From positions 37,252 through 101,251 of the forward strand of contig JANQGY010000018.1 of assembly GCA_028282845.1 (NCBI GenBank): a stretch of DNA of 64,000 nt, given 5' to 3'. The translations under genes and the position numbers were made by a program. Every line of letters begins with the position of its first letter. Position 1 is the stretch's first letter. The stretch comes from a bacterium (GTDB taxonomy: Bacteria > Fidelibacterota > Marinisomatia > Marinisomatales > JAHJCW01). The notes beneath the pieces are model-generated. The model was not told the origin of the DNA and ran no database searches. It was given only the letters and a program-made list of their open reading frames with translations. This document shows, piece by piece, positions 53,568-62,676 of the stretch.

Positions 53568-54136
53568 TTATTTTCTTTTAAGAGATACCACGAATAAGCA
53601 GCCAATGACATTGAAATCAAAATGAGATAAGCACCGATATGCGGGTATGACCCCGCGATAAAATTCAATATCTCTTTTTTGCCTAAAAGAGGCGGTTGAT
53701 ACGCAGCCCCGGGAACTTTGATAGCTGCTTTCGGATCAAGATTATGACCATATTCATATTCCCATTGATAAAAAACATATAATCCGATAATTCCGAGCAA
53801 AGCAAAAATAACTATCCAAAGAAGGATTAAAGACCGCTTCTTTAGTAGAGCAAAAATTATTCCCGAAAGTACAAGCCCAATCACAATTAAAGGGATTATT
53901 TCAAATTCTTTAAAATCTTCCTGATCAATCTCTTTCATCCCGACATAATGGTTCATAATATTTATATTTTTTAAATCGCCGGTACCGCCATCGCTAATTC
54001 CATCAATATTTAGATACATTTTCAATCCATCCGGGTATTGCGGGGCTGATAGAGTTATCTTCCATAATGGAACGGTAAACAGCAGCAATAACAACAATGC
54101 CGCCGTCAGCATTATAATCGTTGGTTTTTTTCTCAT
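53564..54136 (-). CDS. nos-associated membrane protein
   Basis: 190 residues: an N-terminal helix, a periplasmic stretch (SAPQYPDGLKMYLNIDG ... NHYVGMKEI), three central helices, a second loop (YGHNLDPKAAIK) and a final helix. This architecture is typical of a conserved but uncharacterised gene in clade II nos clusters. The paired His and Met residues might bind copper. It sits between nosZ (89-base gap) and nosL (4-base overlap), so a part in NosZ assembly is likely. Confidence 0.8.
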   Translation of the reverse strand: MRKKPTIIMLTAALLLLLLFTVPLWKITLSAPQYPDGLKMYLNIDGISDGGTGDLKNINIMNHYVGMKEIDQEDFKEFEIIPLIVIGLVLSGIIFALLKKRSLILLWIVIFALLGIIGLYVFYQWEYEYGHNLDPKAAIKVPGAAYQPPLLGKKEILNFIAGSYPHIGAYLILISMSLAAYSWYLLKENK

Positions 54137-54225
54137 GTCATACTTCGCAAGATTTGATAATATTCAGATACAGCCTCAATATGATTAGTATTGAGGCTGT
54201 AATTATATCCGAAGAAAGTGTCGGT

Positions 54226-56184
54226 TTAACCTCCTACATTCCAAGTAATTGGTGTGTTAGAACCTTTTGGAGACACCCTAACATAGCCTTGCATTTCCTG
54301 ATGCAATGCCGAACAGAAGTCAGTACAATAAAATGGATATACACCTTCGTAAAGCGGTTTCCACAATAAGGTTTCTGTTTGTCCCGGCATAATTAATAAC
54401 TCGGCATTTTGTGCGCCCATAACCGAAAAACCGTGCGGGACATCATAATCCTGTTCAAGATTTGTTATGTGAAAGTACACTTCATCACCTACTCGAATAC
54501 CTTCGATATTATCCGGAGCGAAATGTGATCTAATGCTTGTCATATAAACACGAACAGTATTGCCGTTTCGAACAACCTTGGATTCAGCTTCGTTTTTAAT
54601 AGCATGAGGATGTTCATTGTCTTCAAGTCTGAATATTTTCTTTGAATTTGGAATTATTCTACCCGCTGAAATCCCTTGTGCATAATGTGGTTCGCCCATT
54701 GTCGGGAAATCATAGAGTAGTTTCATTTTATCACCCGATATGTCATATAGTTGCGCTGACTGTGCAACCTCCGGTCCGGTTGGCAGGAATCTATCCTTTG
54801 TTATCTTGTTCATTGCCACCAAGTACTTACCCTCGGGCTTTTGGCTGTCGCCGCCCGGAACCATTAAATGCCCGATCGAATAATAACTTGGGGCTCTGTC
54901 CAAAACTTCCCAAGTCCCGACTTCCCACTTAACCACTTCGGAAGTGATAAAGAATGAAGTGTAGGCGTTACCGCGATCATCAAACTCGGTATGCAGCGGT
55001 CCAAGTCCACCGGATTCTACTACACCGGCTACCGTATCATCAAAATTCAAAATTGGAATACCGTAGGCGTCTCCGTCAAATTTTTCATTTTCGATCGCAT
55101 CCAACATATTTGTAAATGAGTGCGCAGTTAAATTGGCTGACAATTTCCCCGAACCAACAATATATTCACCGGTTGGATTAACATCAACACCATGCGGTGA
55201 TTTTGGCGTCGGCATAAAATAAACTAATCCCGGGCATTCTTCCGGCAATAATACATTAACTTCCGTCATAATGGTTGATGTAGCTGTTTGCGTCTTTTCA
55301 TCAAATAAATTATGCGCATATCGCGCTGGCATTTTATGTGCTTTACCTTGCGCTAAAAACTCTTCGGCTTTTTTCCAGTTTACTGCTGCAATGAAATCCT
55401 TATCATTTTGTGAAGCATTGACCTCCAATAAAGTATGCGATTCCTCAGTATTATATGATGAGAAGAACATCCAACCATGTGATTTTCCTTTTCCGGCATG
55501 AGCCAGATCATAGTCAAACGCCGGCATCAACACTTGAAAGGCAAGACTCATTTCTCCCGACTCAGGATCAACCTTAATAAATGATAATGCTCCCTTAAAT
55601 TTTGAAGCATAATTTTTAATAGATTGATCTTTTTGTGGAACAGGAACACCAAATCTTGTACCGGCAACAACATATTCCGTATTCATTGTGGTAAATGGTG
55701 AGGAATGATTTCCGCCACTATTGGGTAATTCAATTATTTCGACAGTTTCAAAAAGACTAAGATCAACTCTAGCAACGCGCGGAGTGTTGTTGCCATTAAT
55801 AAATACCCAACGTCCATCGGTTTCACCGTTGGTTTGTGACAATTCAGGATGGTGACTATCGTCCCACGGTATGAATCCATGTGATGTATTTAAAAGTGGT
55901 TTAGTTTCCTCATTGAAACCATAACCTTTTTCCCCGTCAACACTAAAAACCGGAATAGTTTTCAGCAAGCGGCAGGAAGGCAAGCCGTGTACGGTTAACT
56001 GACCGCTGAATCCACCGGATATAAATGCGTAAAATTCGTCCTGTTCACCGGGCGCCACATATACCTGCGCAGCCGCATCACCGCCAAGTGCACCATTATT
56101 ACTGCCTTGTGAGCCGCAGGAAGCAATCAGTGCAATTCCTAATAATGAAATTAGTATTCTGATTAACAGTGTTTTATTCTTCAT
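54226..56184 (-). CDS. nosZ: Nitrous-oxide reductase, clade II (Sec/lipoprotein type)
   Basis: 652 residues. N2O to N2 at a CuZ site fed by a CuA site. CuZ His ligands appear in DDSHH (H111/H112), GGNHSS (H160), PHGVDVN, PLHTEF, PHYAQ and HPHAIK. The CuA motif CTDFCSALHQEM is at residues 620-631. The leader ends in LIASC (Cys 23), a lipobox and Sec-type signal rather than Tat, which marks clade II. It lies 14 bases after the cytochrome c gene. No nosR is seen in the window. Confidence 0.97.
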   Translation of the reverse strand: MKNKTLLIRILISLLGIALIASCGSQGSNNGALGGDAAAQVYVAPGEQDEFYAFISGGFSGQLTVHGLPSCRLLKTIPVFSVDGEKGYGFNEETKPLLNTSHGFIPWDDSHHPELSQTNGETDGRWVFINGNNTPRVARVDLSLFETVEIIELPNSGGNHSSPFTTMNTEYVVAGTRFGVPVPQKDQSIKNYASKFKGALSFIKVDPESGEMSLAFQVLMPAFDYDLAHAGKGKSHGWMFFSSYNTEESHTLLEVNASQNDKDFIAAVNWKKAEEFLAQGKAHKMPARYAHNLFDEKTQTATSTIMTEVNVLLPEECPGLVYFMPTPKSPHGVDVNPTGEYIVGSGKLSANLTAHSFTNMLDAIENEKFDGDAYGIPILNFDDTVAGVVESGGLGPLHTEFDDRGNAYTSFFITSEVVKWEVGTWEVLDRAPSYYSIGHLMVPGGDSQKPEGKYLVAMNKITKDRFLPTGPEVAQSAQLYDISGDKMKLLYDFPTMGEPHYAQGISAGRIIPNSKKIFRLEDNEHPHAIKNEAESKVVRNGNTVRVYMTSIRSHFAPDNIEGIRVGDEVYFHITNLEQDYDVPHGFSVMGAQNAELLIMPGQTETLLWKPLYEGVYPFYCTDFCSALHQEMQGYVRVSPKGSNTPITWNVGG

Positions 56185-56198
56185 ACTTATTTTCCTTT

Positions 56199-56645
56199 TT
56201 ATAAAGTTCTAAAATATTCAAGGATAGCCCTCGCTTCCTCTTCTGTTAAGTTCTGATTAGCCATTGGAGCAAAATTGTATTCTGCCAATAGTTTTACAGC
56301 TGTGGGATCTTTAGCGATCATCTCTTCAGGATTGAGAATCATATTCATTATCCATTCCGGACTACGTCGTTCAAATATTCCGATTGGCGGAGGTCCGATG
56401 AATTTCTCATCAAGTTTGTGACATGCCGTGCATTTCAATTCATAAATCTCTTTGCCCTTGTTCGCCATAGTCTGATCTATTTTTGGATCAAGTTTGATGC
56501 TTGAAATAGGTCCTATGCCTTTACTAAGCATGGGATCATTAGCGTTGACGGCAGCCTGTTTTCCGTTGCTATCGGATTCCGAACCCGAACATCCAATTAT
56601 TAATGAAGCCAAGATTCCGATCAATAGATAATTGGCTAATTTCAT
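56199..56645 (-). CDS. Monoheme cytochrome c lipoprotein
   Basis: 148 residues: lipobox near residue 19 (IIGC), heme motif CTACH at 72-76, and a distal Met in FAPMANQ. It is likely the periplasmic electron donor to NosZ. It starts 15 bases after the fasciclin gene and ends 14 before nosZ. Confidence 0.92.
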   Translation of the reverse strand: MKLANYLLIGILASLIIGCSGSESDSNGKQAAVNANDPMLSKGIGPISSIKLDPKIDQTMANKGKEIYELKCTACHKLDEKFIGPPPIGIFERRSPEWIMNMILNPEEMIAKDPTAVKLLAEYNFAPMANQNLTEEEARAILEYFRTL

Positions 56646-56660
56646 AGCTGTTTTTCCTCT

Positions 56661-57206
56661 CTATTTTTCCGGTGGTAATAGTACGGAATCAATCACATGA
56701 ACTACGCCGTTGGACGCTTCAACCGTACCAAGAATTTTTGCACCGTTTACAAGTGTTTCACCATCCACAATTTCTACATTAACTTTATCACCGGTCGCCT
56801 GTCCGATTCCCATCACACCCTTTATCATATTTCCGGTATATTTGCCCGGTGCCGCGTGATAAGTTATAATATGAGCCAGTTTTGCCTTATTTTCAGGTTT
56901 TAACAAATCAGCAACAACGCCCTCAGGTAATTTTTCAAAAGCTGCATTATTTGGTGCAAAAACCGTCAAAGGTCCGGCATTAGCTAAGACATCTTCAAGG
57001 TCGGCTGCCTGAACCGCGGTAACAAGGGTTGAGTGATCTGAAGAGCCGATAGCAATCTGTAAGATGTTCTGCTGTGAAACTTCATCGTTTACTAAAGATT
57101 GTCCCTTGGAATAAGTTGTGGCATCAGAAGCTTTGGTGTCATTAGATGAACAAGAATTAATAACCAGTCCAATTATTATTGGGATTAGAATTAATATTCT
57201 TTTCAT
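56661..57206 (-). CDS. Fasciclin-domain lipoprotein
   Basis: 181 residues: lipobox (VINSC, Cys about 19) and one FAS1 domain (LTVFAPNNAAFEKLP, ITYHAAPGKYTGNMIKG, VEASNGVVHVIDSVLLPP). FAS1 domains bind proteins or small molecules. It is the first gene after the divergent nos promoter, ahead of cytochrome c and nosZ, so a linked role at the cell surface is suggested, mechanism unknown. Confidence 0.92.
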   Translation of the reverse strand: MKRILILIPIIIGLVINSCSSNDTKASDATTYSKGQSLVNDEVSQQNILQIAIGSSDHSTLVTAVQAADLEDVLANAGPLTVFAPNNAAFEKLPEGVVADLLKPENKAKLAHIITYHAAPGKYTGNMIKGVMGIGQATGDKVNVEIVDGETLVNGAKILGTVEASNGVVHVIDSVLLPPEK

Positions 57207-57266
57207 AATTTCCTACTCCTATTTGATTCAAAAAATATATTAACAAAAAATTAATCAAACAAGAGA

Positions 57267-57288
57267 AATCAGACCAATTTGTCTGATT
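57267..57288. promoter_or_regulatory. Inverted-repeat operator in the divergent nos/Rrf2 promoter region
   Basis: Perfect 8-base arms AATCAGAC and GTCTGATT with a 6-base spacer. It lies 61 bases from the fasciclin start and 100 from the Rrf2 start, well placed to control both. A second partial motif (AGACAGATTTTCT) is close by. A natural ligand is the Rrf2 protein encoded next to it. Confidence 0.65.
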
Positions 57289-57387
57289 AAGTAAAATAGA
57301 CAGATTTTCTATAGACGGTATATGATTGTATTTTAATTAATATAGTCTTAATATTCGGATATATATATCTTATTTAAGGATAATTAG

Positions 57388-57834
57388 ATGATCTTTAGTA
57401 AATCGGCAGGATATGCACTTCAAACTGTAATTTATTTGAGTAATTATTCAAAGGGAAAGCCTGTATCACAGCAAGACTTAGCGACTGATCTAAATATACC
57501 TTTTCATTATTTAGGAAAAATTCTGCAGCCCCTTACCAAAAGTAAAATTGTTAGTTCCAGGAAAGGCGGACACGGCGGATTCTATTTAAATAAATCGCCC
57601 AAGGAAATTGTTTTATGCGATATAGTTAACTTATTCGGAGAAGAGGATTGTTTTGACGGTTGTGTGATCGGATTCCCCGGCTGTAGTGACAGTTCACCCT
57701 GTCCGCTTCATGATGATTGGAAGCCCGCCAAAAATATTCTTCAAAATATTATGCTGAAACATACAATTGACGAATGGAATAAGAATTTGTCGGTCAAATT
57801 AGATTACATCAAGAGTATTGTGAGCACCAAATAA
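57388..57834 (+). CDS. Rrf2-family transcriptional regulator
   Basis: 148 residues. N-terminal winged helix (KSAGYALQTVIYLSNYSKGKPVS, LATDLNIPFHYLGKILQPLTK, VSSRKGGHGGFYL). Several Cys residues follow in CDIVNLFGEEDCFDGCVIGF and PGCSDSSPC, enough for the FeS cluster of NsrR/IscR-type sensors. Divergent from nos, it may repress nos or respond to NO. The specific ligand set is not proven. Confidence 0.9.
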   Translation: MIFSKSAGYALQTVIYLSNYSKGKPVSQQDLATDLNIPFHYLGKILQPLTKSKIVSSRKGGHGGFYLNKSPKEIVLCDIVNLFGEEDCFDGCVIGFPGCSDSSPCPLHDDWKPAKNILQNIMLKHTIDEWNKNLSVKLDYIKSIVSTK

Positions 57835-58319
57835 TGCTCGACCTCAACTTATTTATAATCGCTAAGACTTTGCATATCTTAGCAGTTGTTATTTGGATAG
57901 GCGGTGTATCATTTGTAACGACGGTCCTCATCCCTTCCTTAAGGAGGTATTCCGAAACATCCAATAAGATGGATATGTTTGTAGCATTAGAAAGCAAATT
58001 TTCCGTTCAAGCTAAAATATTGACACTGATCACCGGTATTACCGGTTTATATATGTTATACTTTCTGAACGCCTGGGAAAGATTTTTGATGATAAGCTAC
58101 TGGTGGATGCATCTAATGGTAATAATCTGGATAATATTTTTTGTTGTACTTTTTATCTTAGAGCCATTATTCTTACATGAATGGTTCAAAAAATTTGCCC
58201 AAGAAAACGATCTGAAGTCTATCAAGCGATTACAATTAATGCATATTGTACTGCTCACTCTAAATATTTTAGTGATCTTTTTCGCATTTTCCGGAGCGCA
58301 CGGATTAACACTTAATTGA
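57834..58319 (+). CDS. CopD/DUF2269-like four-helix membrane protein
   Basis: 161 residues with four helices (AKTLHILAVVIWIGGVSFVTT at the N-terminus). The His in the first helix is typical of the CopD/cytochrome b-like group. It starts on the last base of the Rrf2 stop (TAATG), so it is co-transcribed with the regulator. It could be a heme- or metal-binding partner of the nos system, which is inferred from position. Confidence 0.75.
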   Translation: MLDLNLFIIAKTLHILAVVIWIGGVSFVTTVLIPSLRRYSETSNKMDMFVALESKFSVQAKILTLITGITGLYMLYFLNAWERFLMISYWWMHLMVIIWIIFFVVLFILEPLFLHEWFKKFAQENDLKSIKRLQLMHIVLLTLNILVIFFAFSGAHGLTLN

Positions 58320-60198
58320 TCAGATTTCTTGCTTGCAGCATTCTATAAGCCAATGTATTATAATAGGCGCTTTCAGCTTTATCTAATCGTCTTAAAATAT
58401 TATCGTCTTCATCAATAACTACCGCATAATCTAAAACTCGATCAATCATTATGTTTTCTTCCGCTAATCGGATTTTAACGTTGGCCGGTGCATTGTCCTT
58501 TCTAACCATTGAATTATATAAAGACGGCAATTCCCGATCTTCTGCAAATATACTAGACCCGACCGTCCTTTCGGCATTTTCTATGCCCAAAAGATCCAAT
58601 ATTGTTGGCATTACGTCAAAATGGGTGGAAAACCCAACCTTTTGTTTATCCAACAATTTGTGCTTAAGGTAGAAAGGCACTTTTAGTTGGGCATTGATTG
58701 TCGAATTAGAATGCGCTTTGTAACCTAACTCACCAAAAGATTCACCATGATCGCCGGTATAGACAATCAGTGTATTATCAAGATCAATGGTTCTCGAGAG
58801 CTTTTCAAACAAAATATTCAGAATATTGTCGGTCTCAACAATCGTATTAAGATATTTGGTCTTTAAATCTGTGCCTAATCGGGAAACAAGATTTTTGTTG
58901 CCGTAAGTAACATAAGGATAATGTGATTGTACCGTCAAAATTTGAATAAAATTTAGTCCGCCATTGAACATATCTTCAATGATTGGAATCGCATCCAACA
59001 ATAAAGCATCACCTTTATTGTGGTTAATAGGATATAGATCATTTTTATCAATTACATTTCTGAAACCAATTTCATTGATAAGTTTCCTTGCCTCGCAAAG
59101 GTTTAGATTTTCGGAGGATATAAAGCTTGTTTGATAATCTGCTGATCTAAGCAGTTTATGTAGTTGATACCCGTTAGGATCATTATAATTTGAGCTAAAC
59201 AGATGCATCAAGAATTGATTAGTATGCGGACTAATCGCCAAGTGATTACCGGAACGAACCTCACTCTTGGCAATTTTAGAGAAAAACGGGAAGCCCATGT
59301 CATTGTGCAAATATTTTGCTCCCAACGATTCTACTGTAATAAATATGACGTTAGCACCTTTTAACAATCCAAAATATTTGGTCGGCAACTGATTTAATTT
59401 GGTAGGAGGTTCAACCAACTCCAAATGTTCTTTTCTCAATGCAATAGACGGATCATCGGTTAAACTATCCTGTTTTAAGAATTTTCTAAAATGCGATGTT
59501 AATGTGAAGAACGGATGCTCGTACCGCTTTCGTACAATATTTAAAAGCATCAAAGCTGTAATCAGCATTACTACAAGAGTATATTTAATGTAATTTGTCA
59601 GTCCATCTATTAGTATTAATAATTGGTCTGAAAAGAAAAATACTGCACTAGTAATAACAGCTAATATAATTGTATTACGGATTATTGCTTGACTGAACCT
59701 TTGCAGAATAAATACACTCACAGTCAATACCACCGGATAAATAATCGTATAAACCATCGGTACTCCGCCCATAAAAAACATAATAATTGTAGCTGCAAAT
59801 GAAGCCGGCAAGCCAAACAAGAGCCATGGGTAGCGCCTCAGTAATTCTGAAGAACGCGAGGAATAATGCAACATTGATTTATAATCAGCAAAAAATTCAC
59901 TGAGGTTTTGTTTATTAATCTCAAATGAATACAAATAAAATATTATGGCATCCACCCACAATAGAATAATATAAATCGTGAAGATGAAGAAAATCGTTAT
60001 TTTAACGCTACTAAGCGGTTGAATGATAATAAAACCAATTAAGCTGCTAACTATAAAAATAATATTTATATCGTCCAAGTTAAGCCAACGATTTGTTGAC
60101 AATATCGCGGTGCGGATCACTTTTATCAAAGAATAGAAGAGAATGAGCGGAATAAAAATGCTTGGGAAAACATCAATCAGAGGCGTTATATATGCCAT
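58312..60198 (-). CDS. LTA synthase-like sulfatase/phosphoglycerol transferase
   Basis: 628 residues: five to six N-terminal membrane helices (to about 225) and a periplasmic alkaline phosphatase-fold domain from about 285. The metal site shows in FITVESLGAKY (Glu), SPHTNQF (nucleophile Thr), and IVYTGDHGESFGE with HSNSTINAQLKVPFY. By family it would transfer phosphoglycerol from phosphatidylglycerol to a glycan, as OpgB does in Gram-negatives. It could use polymers from the 28-35 kb locus. Its end overlaps the convergent gene by 8 bases. Confidence 0.88.
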   Translation of the reverse strand: MAYITPLIDVFPSIFIPLILFYSLIKVIRTAILSTNRWLNLDDINIIFIVSSLIGFIIIQPLSSVKITIFFIFTIYIILLWVDAIIFYLYSFEINKQNLSEFFADYKSMLHYSSRSSELLRRYPWLLFGLPASFAATIIMFFMGGVPMVYTIIYPVVLTVSVFILQRFSQAIIRNTIILAVITSAVFFFSDQLLILIDGLTNYIKYTLVVMLITALMLLNIVRKRYEHPFFTLTSHFRKFLKQDSLTDDPSIALRKEHLELVEPPTKLNQLPTKYFGLLKGANVIFITVESLGAKYLHNDMGFPFFSKIAKSEVRSGNHLAISPHTNQFLMHLFSSNYNDPNGYQLHKLLRSADYQTSFISSENLNLCEARKLINEIGFRNVIDKNDLYPINHNKGDALLLDAIPIIEDMFNGGLNFIQILTVQSHYPYVTYGNKNLVSRLGTDLKTKYLNTIVETDNILNILFEKLSRTIDLDNTLIVYTGDHGESFGELGYKAHSNSTINAQLKVPFYLKHKLLDKQKVGFSTHFDVMPTILDLLGIENAERTVGSSIFAEDRELPSLYNSMVRKDNAPANVKIRLAEENIMIDRVLDYAVVIDEDDNILRRLDKAESAYYNTLAYRMLQARNLIN

Positions 60199-60239
60199 TT
60201 ACCGTACGGATAAAAAAGTATGATATTTGAAATTGGTTA

Positions 60240-60265
60240 CATGACTTAGCAATTACTAAGTCATG
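60240..60265. promoter_or_regulatory. 26-base inverted repeat upstream of the LTA synthase-like gene
   Basis: Arms CATGACTTAG and CTAAGTCATG (10 bases, perfect) flank CAATTA. It is 41 bases upstream of the gene start, with no T-run, so an operator is more likely than a terminator. Confidence 0.5.
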
Positions 60266-60328
60266 CCAAAATCAATTTAATACTTTTATATATTAATCAA
60301 CAGCCCTGATTTTCAGGATTTTAAGATA

Positions 60329-60631
60329 TTAGTCGCTATCCGGCAATTCCATTAACAGATTAATATTGCCCTGCTTAGGATTAGCTATGAGTAGCTTTTT
60401 GCTTTCGGAACCATTCGCAATTTGAACCTCAATCTCTTCATTTTCTTGTTTTACATAATATCTATTGATCTTTAGTTCAATCTCCGGAACCACAATACTG
60501 CGCAACTTTGGAGACCACAATTCACCATCATTGCAGAGGGCAACTATCTCACCTTGTTGATTCTTAATGGTTTTGGTTACTTCTCTGTTCTCCATGTACT
60601 CACTTTCCATTTCTAAGGATTTTCCTCTCAT
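60329..60631 (-). CDS. DUF3892 protein
   Basis: 100 residues. The pattern IKNQQGEIVALCNDGELWSP ... INRYYVKQENEEIEVQI and the late NINLLMELPD match the DUF3892 domain. No function is known. Start uncertain: internal Met at residues 8 and 13 are both possible, the second giving MENREVTKT. Confidence 0.7.
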   Translation of the reverse strand: MRGKSLEMESEYMENREVTKTIKNQQGEIVALCNDGELWSPKLRSIVVPEIELKINRYYVKQENEEIEVQIANGSESKKLLIANPKQGNINLLMELPDSD

Positions 60632-60787
60632 AATAAGAGGGAGAATTCCCCTAAATAAAAAATTTCTAACAACATAATAAATTGGCAGTGTAACTTATTA
60701 TATAATCGTTATGTTATAATACATAATGATTTGTCGAAAGTTAATATAAATAACTACTTAATAACAACAAAATAAAAAGGAAAGAAA

Positions 60788-60943
60788 ATGAAAAAGTTAC
60801 TCTTAGCCCTAACCGCTATATTGATGTTTGCCTTAACAGCCTGTACTTCAATGACAAATCCACTATCAAGCGAACATGACGAAGATCAAGACGGTAAGAG
60901 TGGGCATATACCCCTTTACTCGGGGCATAGAGAAAACGGTTAG
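60788..60943 (+). CDS. Small lipoprotein
   Basis: A 51-codon gene too short for ordinary gene finding. It begins with AAGGAAAG 4 bases before the ATG, then MKKLLLALTAILMF and a lipobox LTAC, and a charged tail (SSEHDEDQDGKSGH). It should be a membrane-attached periplasmic or outer-membrane lipopeptide. It is alone between two minus-strand genes. No homologue is recognised. Confidence 0.65.
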   Translation: MKKLLLALTAILMFALTACTSMTNPLSSEHDEDQDGKSGHIPLYSGHRENG

Positions 60944-60969
60944 AATAATTAATTAAATCAGACGATAAA

Positions 60970-62475
60970 CTAATTTAGTTCAGCTGTTTTCTTAATAACT
61001 GTCAGATTAGAAACGTCCAACAGTTGAGCTATTTTTGTCTTATTATAGCCGTTTTGGGCGAGCATATACTTATATAGATCATTATCAAATTGGTTCTTGG
61101 CGGAACGCCAGTCCAAATGCGATAGAGAAAATAAGTAGTTCTCGAAATGCGGATTGATATCGGGCTTTTCCTTCATTTCTAAACGGGAAAGCCCGAATCT
61201 GTTCTGATAAACAAAATATAACCTTAGCGAAATATCGAGCGCCTTACATAATTGTTCGATAGTCTTAAATCGCCGGCGATGGATCTTGAGCAGATTTTCC
61301 TGGAAAATTTCTAACATCTCCGTATATACCTTTCCTTCCGCGAACCCAAAGGTTTCATTATGGGCATTAGCGCTGCTAATAGTTGGTTTTGCTTCAAGAA
61401 AACGGATATAATTATCAATCAGATTTTTTCTATAGCCGGTCATCAAGATTATGCCAAGTTCAGTTCTCTCATTCTGAAGGAAATTGTATCCTTCTTCATA
61501 AAACTTATTAGCATTGCTATAGTCGCCAAGTTTCTCGTATGATAAACCGATTTTATAATAATCCTCAAACAACATTTCATACATTTCATACTTTGAATTA
61601 ATCTCCAGAGATTGTTTGTGGTATTCCACTGCTTTTGCATAATTCTCAATAGTAAATTCCAAAACACCAAGGTTTTGCAAGGCAATGCTTCTATTATAAG
61701 GAATGGCTGATTTTTGTTCAAGTTCTTTGAATATAGTTCTTGATTCATCATATTTTTGATGCTGGAGCTGAATCCAACCAAAATCATTTTGAAGATCTTC
61801 TAATATAGAATTTAGTGAATACTGTTCAGCAATTTTTTTAGCGATATTGAAATACCTCTTGGCTTTTCTAAGTTCTTTATTATCGGATTGTAAAACTCCA
61901 ATGTGTCTTAAAACAGTTGTATATCGTGTGTAGTTGCTGTTCTTAAGATAATAATCAGCCGATTTGTTTAGAATCTTAAGGGCTTTATCACTATCCACAA
62001 ATTTTAAGGTATAGCCGATATAAGTGTGAATTCGCCATTTAAGGTTCTCATTTTCAGTCAGCTCCAAGGCTTGATTGAATATGACCAAAGCCTCATCAAT
62101 CCGTTTTAGCAGCCTTAAGAGGTTGGCATATTCGGTATAAATATAAGCTTTAACATCTTTGTTCACTTTGAGGTCAAGGGCATTATTTAGTCCGACCAGT
62201 GCCTTTTTGTAATTACCATTATAAGTGTGAATACCGGCAATGCTGGCATAGCCGATGCCTTTCAAATTATTGTCGTCAACATCTAAGATATATGATATAT
62301 CCTCGGAAAGATTTCCGGCATTGCCAAGCTTCAATTGATTAATTTCCTCAGCCTTGGCAAGATATTGATTGAGATGGATATTATTAGTCAATTCGTCGTT
62401 TGGTATATTTTCTGCGACGGATGGCAGCATTTCACGAATATCAAAATTGACCTGATTTAGTATTTGTTTTTTCAT
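60970..62475 (-). CDS. TPR protein with C-terminal Fis-type helix-turn-helix
   Basis: 501 residues. About ten TPR-like helical pairs occupy residues 55-345 (KDVKAYIYTEYANLLRLLKR, SIALQNLGVLEFTIENYAKAV), giving a superhelical ligand- or protein-binding surface. The last 30 residues form a Fis-like HTH (YMLAQNGYNKTKIAQLLDVS). There is no AAA+ or receiver domain. It may be a ligand-responsive regulator; its target could include the divergent small lipoprotein gene. Confidence 0.8.
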   Translation of the reverse strand: MKKQILNQVNFDIREMLPSVAENIPNDELTNNIHLNQYLAKAEEINQLKLGNAGNLSEDISYILDVDDNNLKGIGYASIAGIHTYNGNYKKALVGLNNALDLKVNKDVKAYIYTEYANLLRLLKRIDEALVIFNQALELTENENLKWRIHTYIGYTLKFVDSDKALKILNKSADYYLKNSNYTRYTTVLRHIGVLQSDNKELRKAKRYFNIAKKIAEQYSLNSILEDLQNDFGWIQLQHQKYDESRTIFKELEQKSAIPYNRSIALQNLGVLEFTIENYAKAVEYHKQSLEINSKYEMYEMLFEDYYKIGLSYEKLGDYSNANKFYEEGYNFLQNERTELGIILMTGYRKNLIDNYIRFLEAKPTISSANAHNETFGFAEGKVYTEMLEIFQENLLKIHRRRFKTIEQLCKALDISLRLYFVYQNRFGLSRLEMKEKPDINPHFENYLFSLSHLDWRSAKNQFDNDLYKYMLAQNGYNKTKIAQLLDVSNLTVIKKTAELN

Positions 62476-62625
62476 AATTGAGTTCCCCTCAAATATTGTA
62501 ATTATTTCTAAAAATTATTGCACGTAATATAATAACGTTTTTGCCAATACAACTAATAAATAAATCAAGTCTGTAAAGTGGGCTACAGTATTCATAATGA
62601 ACAGTATTTCTTTAATCTTTTATAT

Positions 62626-62661
62626 AAAAAAAAGGGCGCATAAAAATGCACCCTTTTTTAT
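62626..62661. terminator. Terminator after the T9SS cargo gene
   Basis: AAAAAAGGGCGCAT and ATGCACCCTTTTTT arms with one mismatch around AAAA; an A-run and a T-run flank the stem, so it works in both directions, mainly for the minus-strand gene. Confidence 0.9.
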
Positions 62662-62676
62662 AATTACGAATGGTTC

